DNA of 59,989 bases from JABSSA01 sp039984715 (GTDB lineage: Bacteria > Pseudomonadota > Alphaproteobacteria > Rhodobacterales > Rhodobacteraceae): assembly GCA_039984715.1 (NCBI GenBank), contig JBDWUA010000003.1, positions 1 to 59,989 on the forward strand, given 5' to 3'. The position numbers and the translations under genes are program-made. Positions 34,895-44,748 of this stretch are shown piece after piece (position 1 is the stretch's first letter; the number at the start of each line of letters is the position of its first letter). The notes beneath the pieces are model-generated. The model worked only from the letters and a program-made list of their open reading frames with translations, was not told where the DNA came from and made no database searches.

Positions 34895-35809
34895 ATGCAA
34901 GAGCCTGACATCACCTGGAAAAGCTGGCTCATGGTGGCGGCCTTGGGTTTGACGTGGGGCGGCACATTCCTGGTCACCGAGCTCGCTCTGGAAGGGATGA
35001 CACCCTATTGGCTGGCCGCAGGACGTATTTGCTTTGCGGTGCTGGTTATGTTGGCCATTTGGCCAATGATGGGGGGACGGCTGTTTGAAGCCCCGTTAAC
35101 CCGATCCGCCGCACTTTCGGTTTTTGCAATCGGAGGGTTTTCAACAGCCATCCCATTTATGTTGCTTGCGTGGGGGCAGCAGTTTGTAACCAGCGGATTT
35201 GCAGGCGTTTCGATGGCCAGCGTGGGGTTGTTGGTTTTGCCATTGGCGCATTTCTTGGTGCCGGGTGAACGTATAACCATGCGCCGCGCCATAGGATTTG
35301 TGATCGGGTTTTGCGGCGTTTGCGTTCTTATTGGCGGGCAAGCCTTTGATTCAACCGGGGCCGAACTGGAATCGGCTGGACGCATCGCATGTGTGACAGC
35401 GGCCTGTTGTTACGGTGTGTCTTCCGTGCTTATGCGCAGGTTACCTGCAGTGGATCCCATCGGGCTTTCAACTGTATTGCTGATTATCGCCGCGGGCATG
35501 ACCATTCCTGTGGCTTTGTGGCAAGAAGGCTTGCCGACGATGCCGGACACGCGCACGCTGATTATCGTCGCACTTTTGGGCCTAATCCCAACAGCCGCTG
35601 CGAACCTGCTGCGCGTATTGGTCATTCGCACAGCAGGACCCGTTTTCATGTCCCTGACAAACTATCAGGTGCCCGTTTGGTCAGTTGTTCTTGGGGCATG
35701 GTTGTTGTCAGAACCCCTGCCCCCCAGCTTGATATGGGCGATGTGCCTGATCTTGATCGGTGTCGGCCTGTCCCAGTTCGGCGCGTTAAAGCGGTTGTTC
35801 CTTAGATAA
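34895..35809 (+). CDS. EamA/DMT-family exporter (1)
   Basis: A 304-residue protein with ten predicted helices in two EamA repeats (GLTWGGTFLVTELALEGMTPYWLAAGR opens the first; AACCYGVSSVLMRRLP opens the second). DMT members export amino acids or other metabolites; the substrate is not evident. Its TAA stop directly abuts the glmM stop on the other strand, with no base between them. Confidence 0.9.
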   Translation: MQEPDITWKSWLMVAALGLTWGGTFLVTELALEGMTPYWLAAGRICFAVLVMLAIWPMMGGRLFEAPLTRSAALSVFAIGGFSTAIPFMLLAWGQQFVTSGFAGVSMASVGLLVLPLAHFLVPGERITMRRAIGFVIGFCGVCVLIGGQAFDSTGAELESAGRIACVTAACCYGVSSVLMRRLPAVDPIGLSTVLLIIAAGMTIPVALWQEGLPTMPDTRTLIIVALLGLIPTAAANLLRVLVIRTAGPVFMSLTNYQVPVWSVVLGAWLLSEPLPPSLIWAMCLILIGVGLSQFGALKRLFLR

Positions 35810-37156
35810 CTAACGGCTCACGGCGTCCTGCACCGCAGCCACAACACGATCAACGGCTTGCGTCATCACATTTTCATCCTCGGCTTCGGCCATCACACGG
35901 ATCAACGGTTCAGTCCCTGACTTGCGGATCAACAACCGGCCCGTTCCCGTCAGCTGTGCTTCGGATTCAGCGATGGCCGCTTGAACCGTCGCAAGTTCCA
36001 AGGGGGTTTGACCGCGTTCGAAGCGCACATTCTCAAGCAGTTGTGGAATGGGATCAAAGACATGCAAAACCTCAGAGGCACGTTTTCCCGTGCGCACAAG
36101 TTCTGCCAAAAACTGTAGACCTGCCATAAGCCCGTCGCCTGTCGTGGCGTAATCCGTCATCACAATGTGCCCGGATTGTTCACCGCCGAGGTTGAACCCG
36201 CCTGCGCGCATTTTTTCGACGACATAGCGATCACCAACGGATGTCCGTTCCAAACGCAGCCCACGCGCATCCAAAAAGCGTTCAAGGCCGAGGTTGGACA
36301 TGACAGTCGCTACAAGCGCGTTGCCTTTCAGGCGATCTTCTTCGGCCCATCGCGCGGCCATCAAACCCATGAACTGGTCGCCGTCCCCGACTTGCCCTTT
36401 TTCGTCCAGCAAGATCACGCGATCCCCGTCGCCATCCAAACAAATGCCAACGTCTGCACCATGCGCGATGATGGTTTCTGCCGCTGTCTGAGGATGCGTG
36501 GAACCGCAATCTTGGTTGATATTATGACCGTTCGGTGAGGTCCCAATCGGAATAACGGTCGCGCCCAGTTCCCACAGCGCTTCTGGGGCAACCCGGTGTC
36601 CGGCGCCGTTCGCGCAATCCAATACGACCTTCAATCCATCAAGGCGCATTTGCCGTGGAAACGTGGATTTGACCCGTTCAATGTAACGAAACCGTCCATC
36701 GTCGATCCGCTTGGCACGGCCGATTTCATCGGCAGCAACTGGTTCAACGCCATTGGCCACAAGTTGTTCGATCTCTGCTTCTGCGGCATCCGACAGTTTG
36801 AACCCATCTGGGCCAAAGAACTTGATCCCATTGTCATGCGCAGGGTTGTGGCTTGCCGAAATCATGACGCCCAAGTCAGCCCGCATCGACCGCGTCAGCA
36901 ATCCAACAGCGGGTGTCGGAACTGGGCCCAACAACAGGACATTCATCCCCGTCGATGTCAGACCAGCCGTCAGAGCGTTTTCAAACATATAACCTGACAA
37001 ACGCGTATCTTTCCCAATGACAACACGATGTGCCGCACTGGTATTGCGTCGAAAATACCGACCAACGGCTGCGCCAATTTGCAGCGCCATCTCGGCTGTC
37101 ATGGGGGTGATATTGGCAGTCCCGCGGACGCCGTCGGTTCCAAATAACTTTGTCAT
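35810..37156 (-). CDS. glmM: Phosphoglucosamine mutase
   Basis: Converts glucosamine-6-phosphate to glucosamine-1-phosphate for UDP-GlcNAc and thus peptidoglycan and lipopolysaccharide. 448 residues with MTKLFGTDGVRGTAN at the N-terminus, the phosphoserine loop ISASHNPAHDNGIKFFG, the metal loop LDGDGDR and the sugar-binding GGEQSGH. The phosphate-binding loop RKSGTEPLIRVM is near the C-terminus. ATG 37156 replaces a far upstream frame start inside folP. It lies 8 bases downstream of folP. Confidence 0.97.
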   Translation of the reverse strand: MTKLFGTDGVRGTANITPMTAEMALQIGAAVGRYFRRNTSAAHRVVIGKDTRLSGYMFENALTAGLTSTGMNVLLLGPVPTPAVGLLTRSMRADLGVMISASHNPAHDNGIKFFGPDGFKLSDAAEAEIEQLVANGVEPVAADEIGRAKRIDDGRFRYIERVKSTFPRQMRLDGLKVVLDCANGAGHRVAPEALWELGATVIPIGTSPNGHNINQDCGSTHPQTAAETIIAHGADVGICLDGDGDRVILLDEKGQVGDGDQFMGLMAARWAEEDRLKGNALVATVMSNLGLERFLDARGLRLERTSVGDRYVVEKMRAGGFNLGGEQSGHIVMTDYATTGDGLMAGLQFLAELVRTGKRASEVLHVFDPIPQLLENVRFERGQTPLELATVQAAIAESEAQLTGTGRLLIRKSGTEPLIRVMAEAEDENVMTQAVDRVVAAVQDAVSR

Positions 37157-37163
37157 GCGCATC

Positions 37164-38168
37164 TCATGCCATGCAGGCGCGCCACATTGCAATGGCTTGC
37201 GCATGCTCGGCCACATCATGCGCGCGAATGATTTGAACACCTTGCTGAATTGCCGACAAAGCAACCGAAACTGATCCAGGCCCACGCGCATCGGGGTTTT
37301 TCACGTTAGCAGCGCGCCCGATAAAGCCCTTTCGGGAAACGCCCAGCAAAATCGCAACGCCCAATCCATGAAACAAGGAAATGCGCCGCAGGATGTTTAA
37401 GTTGTGGTCGTCCGTTTTCCCAAAGCCTATGCCTGGGTCCGCAATAATTCGGGTTCGCGGAATACCTTGCTGTTCCAACACATCGATGCGAGCAGAAAGC
37501 CAGTCAAACACATCCAACAGAACATCCTCGTATTGAGGATCGTTTTGCATAGTCGCAGGATCACCCTGCGCATGCATGACACACACAGGAAGATCGCGTT
37601 GCGCGGCCGTTTGCGCCAAATCGGGATCGAAGGTGAACCCAGATACATCATTGATTAAATCGGCCCCCGCATCACAAGCCGCATCGGCCACGTCAGCTTT
37701 GCGCGTATCAATAGAAATCGGCGCTTGAACCCCCTTCGCCCGCAATGCGCGAATAACGGGATCAATCCGTTCAATCTCGGTTTTGGCAGGGACAAAGGTC
37801 GCGCCGGGCCGCGTGCTTTCGCCGCCCACATCAATGATGTGAGCCCCTTCTTGCAACATCTGTTCTGCGCGCGCGGCGGCTGCCTGAGGCGCGGCATGCA
37901 GACCACCATCTGAAAAACTGTCAGGCGTGACATTCAAAATGCCCATGATCCGAGGTTCGCTGAGATCAAGATTGGGTATTGGATCGCGTGGACTGCGCAT
38001 ACGATCCAATACCCCCGTGGGCACTTGTGCATTGGGAACGACCTGCGCAGGAACACCGCGTTCTAGACGTTCACAAGCAACAAACCATCCCCATCCATTG
38101 GCCAGTTGCAGCGCATCGGGTGGACGCACACTGCCTTGCTGCACCAGAGGACGAAAATAAGAACTCAT
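37164..38168 (-). CDS. folP: Dihydropteroate synthase
   Basis: Joins p-aminobenzoate to the pterin pyrophosphate in folate synthesis. 334 residues, longer than the typical 280 because of an N-terminal extension of about 60 residues (SSYFRPLVQQGSVRPPDALQLA...), which is common in relatives from this group (from memory). Core motifs: MGILNVTPDSFSDGG, GGESTRPGA, SIDTRKADVA, NDVSGF and DPGIGFGKT. The ATG overlaps the stop of folB by four bases, forming a folB-folP-glmM run. Confidence 0.97.
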   Translation of the reverse strand: MSSYFRPLVQQGSVRPPDALQLANGWGWFVACERLERGVPAQVVPNAQVPTGVLDRMRSPRDPIPNLDLSEPRIMGILNVTPDSFSDGGLHAAPQAAAARAEQMLQEGAHIIDVGGESTRPGATFVPAKTEIERIDPVIRALRAKGVQAPISIDTRKADVADAACDAGADLINDVSGFTFDPDLAQTAAQRDLPVCVMHAQGDPATMQNDPQYEDVLLDVFDWLSARIDVLEQQGIPRTRIIADPGIGFGKTDDHNLNILRRISLFHGLGVAILLGVSRKGFIGRAANVKNPDARGPGSVSVALSAIQQGVQIIRAHDVAEHAQAIAMWRACMA

Positions 38169-39106
38169 TTCAAGGAAAGCGCTTTGTCTTTCACGGAGAT
38201 CCCTTTCAACGGAACAGAGCTTTGGTCTGGCATGTCCGCACCTATGACCAACATTTCTTGGGCCTCAAATGCTTTGGCGAACCATGCGGCCAATGCCACG
38301 GCGTCGGAAGCTTTGGCAGATGGTCCGTCAACGGCATCCAAAACGATTTTGGATGGTGCCCAAATGCAAATCTGACCGTTCTTCATGGCCCAATCCAGTT
38401 CGGTGCGTGAGTTCACAACCTTGCACCGTGCATCGCGTGCCGCCAACACCCAAGCGTTCTGTTCGATGGCCAGCAAATCGATGCGCCGTTGCGCCAATGG
38501 ATGCGCGGCCTGAGGCGCGGATGTTTCAGCAGCTCCAACACACAAAATCAAAGGGCGGCCCGATGCCTCAAGTTGATCAATCCAATCGGAAAGAAATTCA
38601 GATTCAATCGCCCCATTGGACAAAAAGACCAGTTCGGGATGCAGCAGTTCCTCTTGTTCCACGGCATCCATCGTCGTGGGTCCAGTGGTTTCGCGATTGC
38701 GAACAATCTCGACGCCCAATGCCCCCGGCCCTCGGTCCAGTTTTTCGATTCGAACAAAAACACGCATGGCCTGCGGCTCAACCAAAATACGTTCAGCAAC
38801 GCGTTCCGCCAAAGTTTCAAGCAGGTTTAGCCGTTCGTCAGACAATTCGGCCCCAATGGCCTCGGTTATTTTATCATAGCTTAGGATGCGGTCGACATCG
38901 TCCCCAATTGGCCCCCGGATGGGGCGAACTTCGACAACGATGTTAAAACAAACGCGTTGCGTCACACCACGTTCAGCTTGAAAAGCACCGATTTCGACGT
39001 CTACGACATGATCACGTACTGAAATACGATCCAAAGCGTCGGCAGTCGCAGTTGCCTTGGAACGTTCGTGCGGATGCGCAAAAGCGAGATGTATGTCCGT
39101 GGCCAT
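38165..39106 (-). CDS. folB: Dihydroneopterin aldolase with extra C-terminal domain
   Basis: 313 residues, about two and a half times a plain FolB. The N-terminal 125 residues are FolB-like (VDVEIGAFQAERGVTQRVCFNIVVEV, then SYDKITEAIG and LNLLETLAERVAERIL, then VRIEKLDRGPGALGVEI), which produces 6-hydroxymethyl-dihydropterin for folP. The C-terminal 170 residues have the look of an amino-acid-kinase fold (VFLSNGAIESEFLSDWI, RPLILCVGAAE, and SAKASDAVALAAWFAKAFEAQEMLVIG). That assignment is a by-eye inference. It overlaps folP by four bases. Confidence 0.85.
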   Translation of the reverse strand: MATDIHLAFAHPHERSKATATADALDRISVRDHVVDVEIGAFQAERGVTQRVCFNIVVEVRPIRGPIGDDVDRILSYDKITEAIGAELSDERLNLLETLAERVAERILVEPQAMRVFVRIEKLDRGPGALGVEIVRNRETTGPTTMDAVEQEELLHPELVFLSNGAIESEFLSDWIDQLEASGRPLILCVGAAETSAPQAAHPLAQRRIDLLAIEQNAWVLAARDARCKVVNSRTELDWAMKNGQICIWAPSKIVLDAVDGPSAKASDAVALAAWFAKAFEAQEMLVIGADMPDQSSVPLKGISVKDKALSLK

Positions 39107-39218
39107 GTTCTGTCTTTCTTACTGAAACCAAGACTACTTACACCATGCATTGTCATTGGGCAGGCACAAAGACGCCGCCCTAGCATCAATATTCGTCATC
39201 CGTCTGCGCCTATCGGCG

Positions 39219-39842
39219 TCACTTTTTCGCGGTTCGGAACGTATGACGATAAAACAAATGGACGCCATAGCTGGCCGTTCGCGTGTACGTTCTACTCCAA
39301 CGTGGGCGAACAGCAGTTGTATGATAGTGGGTGGCCCCCTTGGTCAATTCGGGAACCTGTCCATCCAAAGCAATACGTGCAACTTTTCCAACACGTTCAA
39401 ACGCCTTGGGTTCGCGCACGATCTCAGCGCGGCCATCACATGTATACGTAAACTGACATTGGTACTTTTTGCCCGTACCCTGATTGATAACGCCACATAC
39501 TGTATCGGGGAACCGAGCACTGGCCACGCGGTTCAAAATAACCTCGGCCACAGCAAATTGGCCTTTTACCGTTTCGCCGCGCGCTTCAAAATACAAAGCT
39601 TCCGTCATGCACCGCCATGCACCGTCACTTTGGATACTTGGTTGTGCATCAAGCCAACTGCGCGTGAACGACAATTTCGCATTTTTTGGCACAGACAGCA
39701 GCACCGAAAGATGCGACTTCGACACAGTTTGCCACCCGCGCGCTTCGGTCTTACGCAGCGTTTCACCGGTGTCGTCAGCGTCAGCTATAGATGCAGAAAA
39801 TATCCCGCACGAGATCAAAAACGAACAAACAAATCTACGCAT
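39219..39842 (-). CDS. Secreted cell-wall hydrolase (SleB/Hydrolase_2)
   Basis: A 207-residue secreted protein: signal peptide (about 1-22, ending ASIADA) and a Hydrolase_2 domain with the catalytic Glu in CMTEALYFEARGE (about 82-94). It continues with VAEVILNRVASARFPDTVCGVINQG and a C-terminal GATHYHTTAVRP. Related spore proteins are lytic transglycosylases acting on peptidoglycan; in non-sporulating Rhodobacteraceae the target is the cell wall. ATG 39842 is preferred over 39854 because of a GGGG site. It lies 154 bases downstream of ppdK on the same strand. Confidence 0.88.
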   Translation of the reverse strand: MRRFVCSFLISCGIFSASIADADDTGETLRKTEARGWQTVSKSHLSVLLSVPKNAKLSFTRSWLDAQPSIQSDGAWRCMTEALYFEARGETVKGQFAVAEVILNRVASARFPDTVCGVINQGTGKKYQCQFTYTCDGRAEIVREPKAFERVGKVARIALDGQVPELTKGATHYHTTAVRPRWSRTYTRTASYGVHLFYRHTFRTAKK

Positions 39843-39995
39843 CTCATTCCCCACGTTTCAATGCGAACCGGGGCCGCTTAAACGGTTTGCATAAAAAGGT
39901 CCAGATTGATGAAAGTCGCGCGCCATTTATGTCACACAAATACACGTGACTTACCCCAAAGAATTGGGAACAATTTGCGCCAATACTGGCAAGTC

Positions 39996-42533
39996 TCAGC
40001 CAATTTTGTCCGAAATTGCCAATCGTGCAGCAGCCAGTCGCGCAACTGGGACACGGTATGGTGAACAACTGACGTAATCAAAGCCGATGGCCCGACAAAA
40101 CGCGATTGATTCGGGGTTCCCCCCCTGCTCTCCACAAATCGACAACGTCAGATCAGGTCGCGTTGCACGTCCGCGCTCTGATCCTAACCTCATCAATTCG
40201 CCAACACCGTCAACGTCCAACGAATGAAACGGATCTTCTTCAAAAACACCTTGGTTCACGTAATCGGACATGAACCGCCCAGCGTCGTCCCGGCTTAACC
40301 CATATGCCATTTGCGTCAGATCATTTGTTCCAAAACTTAAAAAGCTGGAATGCTGCGCAATTTCGCCCGCGCGCAAAGCAGCACGAGGTGTTTCCACCAT
40401 GACACCCAGTCGAAATTCGAACGTGGCTTGTCGTTCCGTGCGCACAGCCGCCGCAATTTTATCAATGCTCGCTTGCACCAATTCAACTTCACGTTTGGCC
40501 GACACCAACGGAATCATTATTTCAGGCACAACAGCAGCACCTTCCTGTGTCGCATCTACAGTTGCTTCGAAAATCGCGCGCGCCTGCATTTTGTATATTT
40601 CCGGCACAGTTACACCCAACCGCACACCGCGCAGGCCAAGCATCGGATTGTATTCGCGCATTTCTTCAGTACGCCGAATGACATCAGACAACGGTAAATT
40701 CAGCGCTTCGGCCAATTCGCGTTGCCCCGCTTTTCCGGCTGGCAAGAATTCGTGCAGCGGAGGATCAAAAAGACGAATGCAAACGGGTTTTCCGCTCATG
40801 ATCCGGAAAAGTTCCGTAAAATCCTTGCGTTGCAAAGGCAGCAAGCGATCCAAAACAGCCCGGCGATCTTCGGGCGTTTCGGCAAAAATCATCTCGCGCA
40901 TCAAGGTCAAACGGTCTTCTTCGAAAAACATATGTTCCGTACGGCACAGCCCAATTCCATGCGCCCCGAACCCGCGTGCCGTTTCTGCATCCGATGGCGT
41001 GTCCGCATTCGCGCGGATGCCGATATCGCAGGCCTCTTCTGCCCACTCCATGAATTGCAAAAAGGCCTTATCCTGTCCCGCGGGCTGCAAATCTGTTTCG
41101 CCCAACAGAACATCACCGCTGGTCCCATCTACAGTGAGAATGTCGCCTTCATTGATGATACGCCCATCCTGAGCAACCAATTGCTTTGTACGCAACCGAA
41201 ACTGCATGGCAGTCACACCAACAACGCACGGCGTTCCGATGCCACGGCCAATCACAGCCGCATGGCTGGTGATTCCACCGCGTTCGGTCAAAACGGCTGC
41301 TGCGGAATGCATCCCTCGCACGTCTTCGGGGGAGGTTTCGCGACGTACCAAAATGCATGCTTCACCCCGCGCAGCGGCTGCCTGAGCATCCGTTGCGGTG
41401 AAGACAACGCGGCCCGTGGCAGCCCCCGGACTGGCGGCGATTCCTCGGCCTATCTTGTCGCGCTTGGCGTCGGACGCGACTTGAGGGTGCAGCATTTCAG
41501 TCAAGGCACGCGGCTCGACCCGCATCAGCGCCTCTTCTCTTGAAATTACGCCATCATTCGCCAAATCTACTGCGATCCGTAGTGCAGCCTGTGATGACCG
41601 CGCGACGCGCACCCCATCCAAGATGTGCAACTTGCCGTCTTCAATCGTAAATTCGACCTGCATTTCTTCGCGCAATCGATCCCGCATGTGCGCCGCGTGG
41701 GATTTCAGCGTTTCAAATAAGTCAGGGGCCAGTTCTTCCAGCGAGTCGCCGCGTCGGTCTTTGGTGAGGTAAAGGCTATTTCCATTGCCAACCAATGCGT
41801 CACGCCCCTGGCTTTGACCACGATAGCGTCCGGTAATCTGTGGCATGCCAGTGTCAGAATTGACCAATTGCAAAACACCTGATCCGCTGATCCCGTGCCC
41901 CAGCCCCAAGGCCATTTGCTGAACGACCAATCCCAATCCGGCGTCAACTGGTGCGCCCTTTGCCTGACGCAACAGACGCGCGCTCGTTCCCTCCCAAGCC
42001 CGAGCCATTGATTTCAATACTGCTGACAGCTGAACGGCGCGCTCGGCCGGAAAGGATTCTTCGGCCTCTTCTTCATAGGCGCGTAACGATGCCGCTAATG
42101 CGTCTTCGCCTTCCCCCTCGATGTCGTCAAAAATATTCGGGTCCAGACGTGCAACGTGAACAGAATAAGATTGCACAAAACGCGTGTACACCGATGTCGC
42201 CGCTTCCGGACCAATCCGTTCACGCAACGTCTCATAGCGCATTTGGTTCATGCCGATATTCAATACGGCACCCGGCCCTCCCCAATCAGGGTCTTCGGAC
42301 GACGGGCGCACACACAGCGTTGCTGTGACCGGGAATTGCGCAAGGATCGCTTCGATGTCCGGCAAATCGCCCGACGCAATCCGATGCACTGATGTAAAGG
42401 ACAATGCCACAGTCGGCGGAACCGGCAATTCAAGCCGGGCCAATCGTTGCAAGCATTTTGCGCGGCCACCATGTGTCTCGGCGGCGATTGGGGCTGAGGG
42501 TGTGACAAGCGTTGTATGTGGATTATTCTGCAC
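39996..42533 (-). CDS. ppdK: Pyruvate, phosphate dikinase
   Basis: 845 residues, interconverting pyruvate + ATP + Pi and PEP + AMP + PPi. The N-terminal ATP-grasp part includes PSSEDPDWGGPGAVLNIG and VQQMALGLGHG; the swivelling domain carries the phosphorylated His in ERGGITSHAAV. The C-terminal PEP-binding barrel contains GLCRTEHMFFEEDRL, the metal/substrate region and the catalytic Cys in ICGEQGGNP. The N-terminal glycine loop is short for the family (THGGRAKCLQRL), but the length is otherwise normal. In the same block as glyQ-glyS, which I recall as a common Rhodobacteraceae arrangement. Confidence 0.93.
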   Translation of the reverse strand: MQNNPHTTLVTPSAPIAAETHGGRAKCLQRLARLELPVPPTVALSFTSVHRIASGDLPDIEAILAQFPVTATLCVRPSSEDPDWGGPGAVLNIGMNQMRYETLRERIGPEAATSVYTRFVQSYSVHVARLDPNIFDDIEGEGEDALAASLRAYEEEAEESFPAERAVQLSAVLKSMARAWEGTSARLLRQAKGAPVDAGLGLVVQQMALGLGHGISGSGVLQLVNSDTGMPQITGRYRGQSQGRDALVGNGNSLYLTKDRRGDSLEELAPDLFETLKSHAAHMRDRLREEMQVEFTIEDGKLHILDGVRVARSSQAALRIAVDLANDGVISREEALMRVEPRALTEMLHPQVASDAKRDKIGRGIAASPGAATGRVVFTATDAQAAAARGEACILVRRETSPEDVRGMHSAAAVLTERGGITSHAAVIGRGIGTPCVVGVTAMQFRLRTKQLVAQDGRIINEGDILTVDGTSGDVLLGETDLQPAGQDKAFLQFMEWAEEACDIGIRANADTPSDAETARGFGAHGIGLCRTEHMFFEEDRLTLMREMIFAETPEDRRAVLDRLLPLQRKDFTELFRIMSGKPVCIRLFDPPLHEFLPAGKAGQRELAEALNLPLSDVIRRTEEMREYNPMLGLRGVRLGVTVPEIYKMQARAIFEATVDATQEGAAVVPEIMIPLVSAKREVELVQASIDKIAAAVRTERQATFEFRLGVMVETPRAALRAGEIAQHSSFLSFGTNDLTQMAYGLSRDDAGRFMSDYVNQGVFEEDPFHSLDVDGVGELMRLGSERGRATRPDLTLSICGEQGGNPESIAFCRAIGFDYVSCSPYRVPVARLAAARLAISDKIG

Positions 42534-42663
42534 TGCAGCGTTCCTTTGCTGACCTGCAGAATAGGCATCGTTAACGATTGATCAAGGGTTAGAGTATACC
42601 TGCTGAGCGCAATCTGAATTAAATCGCCCAGCAAGCTTCTGATAATGCACGTATATCGGGAAT

Positions 42664-44748
42664 TTAGCCTTCAACCTTGGTTAAATCCGCCACCGACAAA
42701 CAAAGGGTGCGAATCCTGCTGAGAAGATTCAAACGATTGCGTCGCACGGTGGCATTGTCATCATTGATCTTAACCGCTTCGAAAAATGCATCGATTGGTT
42801 CACGCAGTGCAGACATCGCGGACATAGCCGTTCCGAAATCCTGCTTTTGCATAGCTGGTGCAATTTTTTCCTCGGCGATATCCAATGCGGCAAACAAGGA
42901 ACGCTCTTCGTCAGAAGCCGCGTATTTGATATCCGCCCCATAAGAATATTCGACACCATCCGCATCCTCGGCCTGTGCCAGAATATTATTGGCCCGCTTG
43001 AACCCTTGCAAAAGGTTCTCGCCATCATCTGTTGCAAGCGTCGCGCCAAGCGCTTTGGCCCGGTTAACCAAAACGGTTAGGTCATCGTTCCCGTCCATCG
43101 CGATACAGGCATCAATCACATCATGCCTGATCCCTTGATCACGCAGATACACTTTCAAACGGTCATGAAGGAATTCTAGAATTCCGCTGGCTATTGTTTT
43201 GCCTGTGTCGTCGTCGTCCACATGGGCCTTTGCCGCGGACTGACACACTGACACTAAGTCCATGCGCAGATCGTTTTCCAAGATCAACCGGATGACACCC
43301 AACCCCGCACGACGCAGGGCAAACGGATCCTTGGACCCGGTCGGTTTTTCGTCAATGGCCCAGAAGCCCGTCAATGTGTCGATCTTGTCCGCCAAAGCGA
43401 CTGTCACGCTGATTGGGGCTGTTGGCACATCGTCCGATGGCCCAAGCGGCGAATAATGGTCTTGGGCGGCGGCGGCAATTGCTTTGTCCTTGCCTGCCTT
43501 TTCGATGTAATAACGCCCCATAAGCCCTTGAAGTTCCGGAAATTCATAGACCATTTCGGAACTTAGATCCGCCTTTGCCAGATGCGCGGCTTCAATTGTC
43601 TGACTTTTATCAGCCCCCACGATGGGTGCCAATTCACCAGCCAATGCAGCGATGCGATTGATCCGATCCGACTGACTGCCCAACTTGTTGTGAAACGTCA
43701 CGTTTTCAAGAGATTGCAGCCAGCTCTTCATTCCGGCATTTGCTTCTCTAAGGTCATTTTCCCAAAAGAACTTCGCATCCGCCAAACGCGCGCTCAGAAC
43801 TTTTTGGTTCCCCGCCAGAACAGTCGCACCTTGATCCGCCGTCTCGCGGTTCGCCACGGTTATGAAACGCTCTATGCGATTGGTTTTGGGATTGCGGACT
43901 GAAAAGAACTTTTGGTGTTCTTTCATCGACGTCTGAAGAACTTCGGGTGGCAGATCGAGGAACTCGTCATCGATTTTACCCATCAAAACCACAGGCCACT
44001 CAACAAGCCCTGCGACTTCGGCCAGCAAACCTTTGTCTTCGACCACTTCAAGGCCATTGGCGAACGCCATGTTTGTGGCGTCGTTCCAAATTGTGCCTGC
44101 CCGTTCATCAGGGTTCAACACAACATGCGCCTTTGCCAGCTTGGTCGTGTAGTCATCCATGGACACGACAGAAAACGCATTGGGCGCCATGAAACGGTGC
44201 CCTTTGGTGACGTCCCCAAAGGGGATGCCATCAACATCACCCGGAACGATCTGCGCGCCTGCCTCGTCGGTCAGAATGCACAAGATCGATTGCAAAGGAC
44301 GCACCCAACGCAAGGAACCAGACCCCCACCGCATGGACTTTGGCCATGGGAAATTGCGTACCGTGGCTTCCAAAACCTCTGACACGATGTCTGCAGCGGG
44401 TCGGCCCGGCTTTTCGATGACGGCAAACAGAACATTGCCTTTGGGCGTTTCACGCTCTTCCACTTGATCCCGCGACAAGCCCGCACCGCGCAAAAAGCCT
44501 TCGATCGCTTTTTCGGGCGCGTCTGCCTTGGGGCCTTTGCGTTCTTCTCGGGTTGTTGGGCTTTGATCCAGCAAACCCTCAACCGACAAAGTCAGACGGC
44601 GCGGAGTCGAAAACGCGCCAGCCGATGCATAGGTCAACCCAGCATCAACCAAAGCGTTCGTGATCAAACGCTTGAGGTCATCAGCGGCACGGGATTGCAT
44701 ACGTGCTGGAATTTCTTCGGAAAAAAGTTCGATCAGCAGATCAGGCAT
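42664..44748 (-). CDS. glyS: Glycyl-tRNA synthetase beta subunit
   Basis: 694 residues, the tRNA-binding subunit of the bacterial tetrameric (alpha2beta2) glycyl-tRNA synthetase. It begins MPDLLIELFSEEIPARMQ, contains KGPKADAPEKAIEGFL and LAGEVAGLVEWPVVLMG-like sequence, and ends with the anticodon-binding DALR-like helices (FFEAVKINDDNATVRRNRLNLLS). The ATG overlaps the stop of the DUF6446 gene by one base, and glyQ lies beyond that, so all three are co-translated. Confidence 0.97.
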   Translation of the reverse strand: MPDLLIELFSEEIPARMQSRAADDLKRLITNALVDAGLTYASAGAFSTPRRLTLSVEGLLDQSPTTREERKGPKADAPEKAIEGFLRGAGLSRDQVEERETPKGNVLFAVIEKPGRPAADIVSEVLEATVRNFPWPKSMRWGSGSLRWVRPLQSILCILTDEAGAQIVPGDVDGIPFGDVTKGHRFMAPNAFSVVSMDDYTTKLAKAHVVLNPDERAGTIWNDATNMAFANGLEVVEDKGLLAEVAGLVEWPVVLMGKIDDEFLDLPPEVLQTSMKEHQKFFSVRNPKTNRIERFITVANRETADQGATVLAGNQKVLSARLADAKFFWENDLREANAGMKSWLQSLENVTFHNKLGSQSDRINRIAALAGELAPIVGADKSQTIEAAHLAKADLSSEMVYEFPELQGLMGRYYIEKAGKDKAIAAAAQDHYSPLGPSDDVPTAPISVTVALADKIDTLTGFWAIDEKPTGSKDPFALRRAGLGVIRLILENDLRMDLVSVCQSAAKAHVDDDDTGKTIASGILEFLHDRLKVYLRDQGIRHDVIDACIAMDGNDDLTVLVNRAKALGATLATDDGENLLQGFKRANNILAQAEDADGVEYSYGADIKYAASDEERSLFAALDIAEEKIAPAMQKQDFGTAMSAMSALREPIDAFFEAVKINDDNATVRRNRLNLLSRIRTLCLSVADLTKVEG

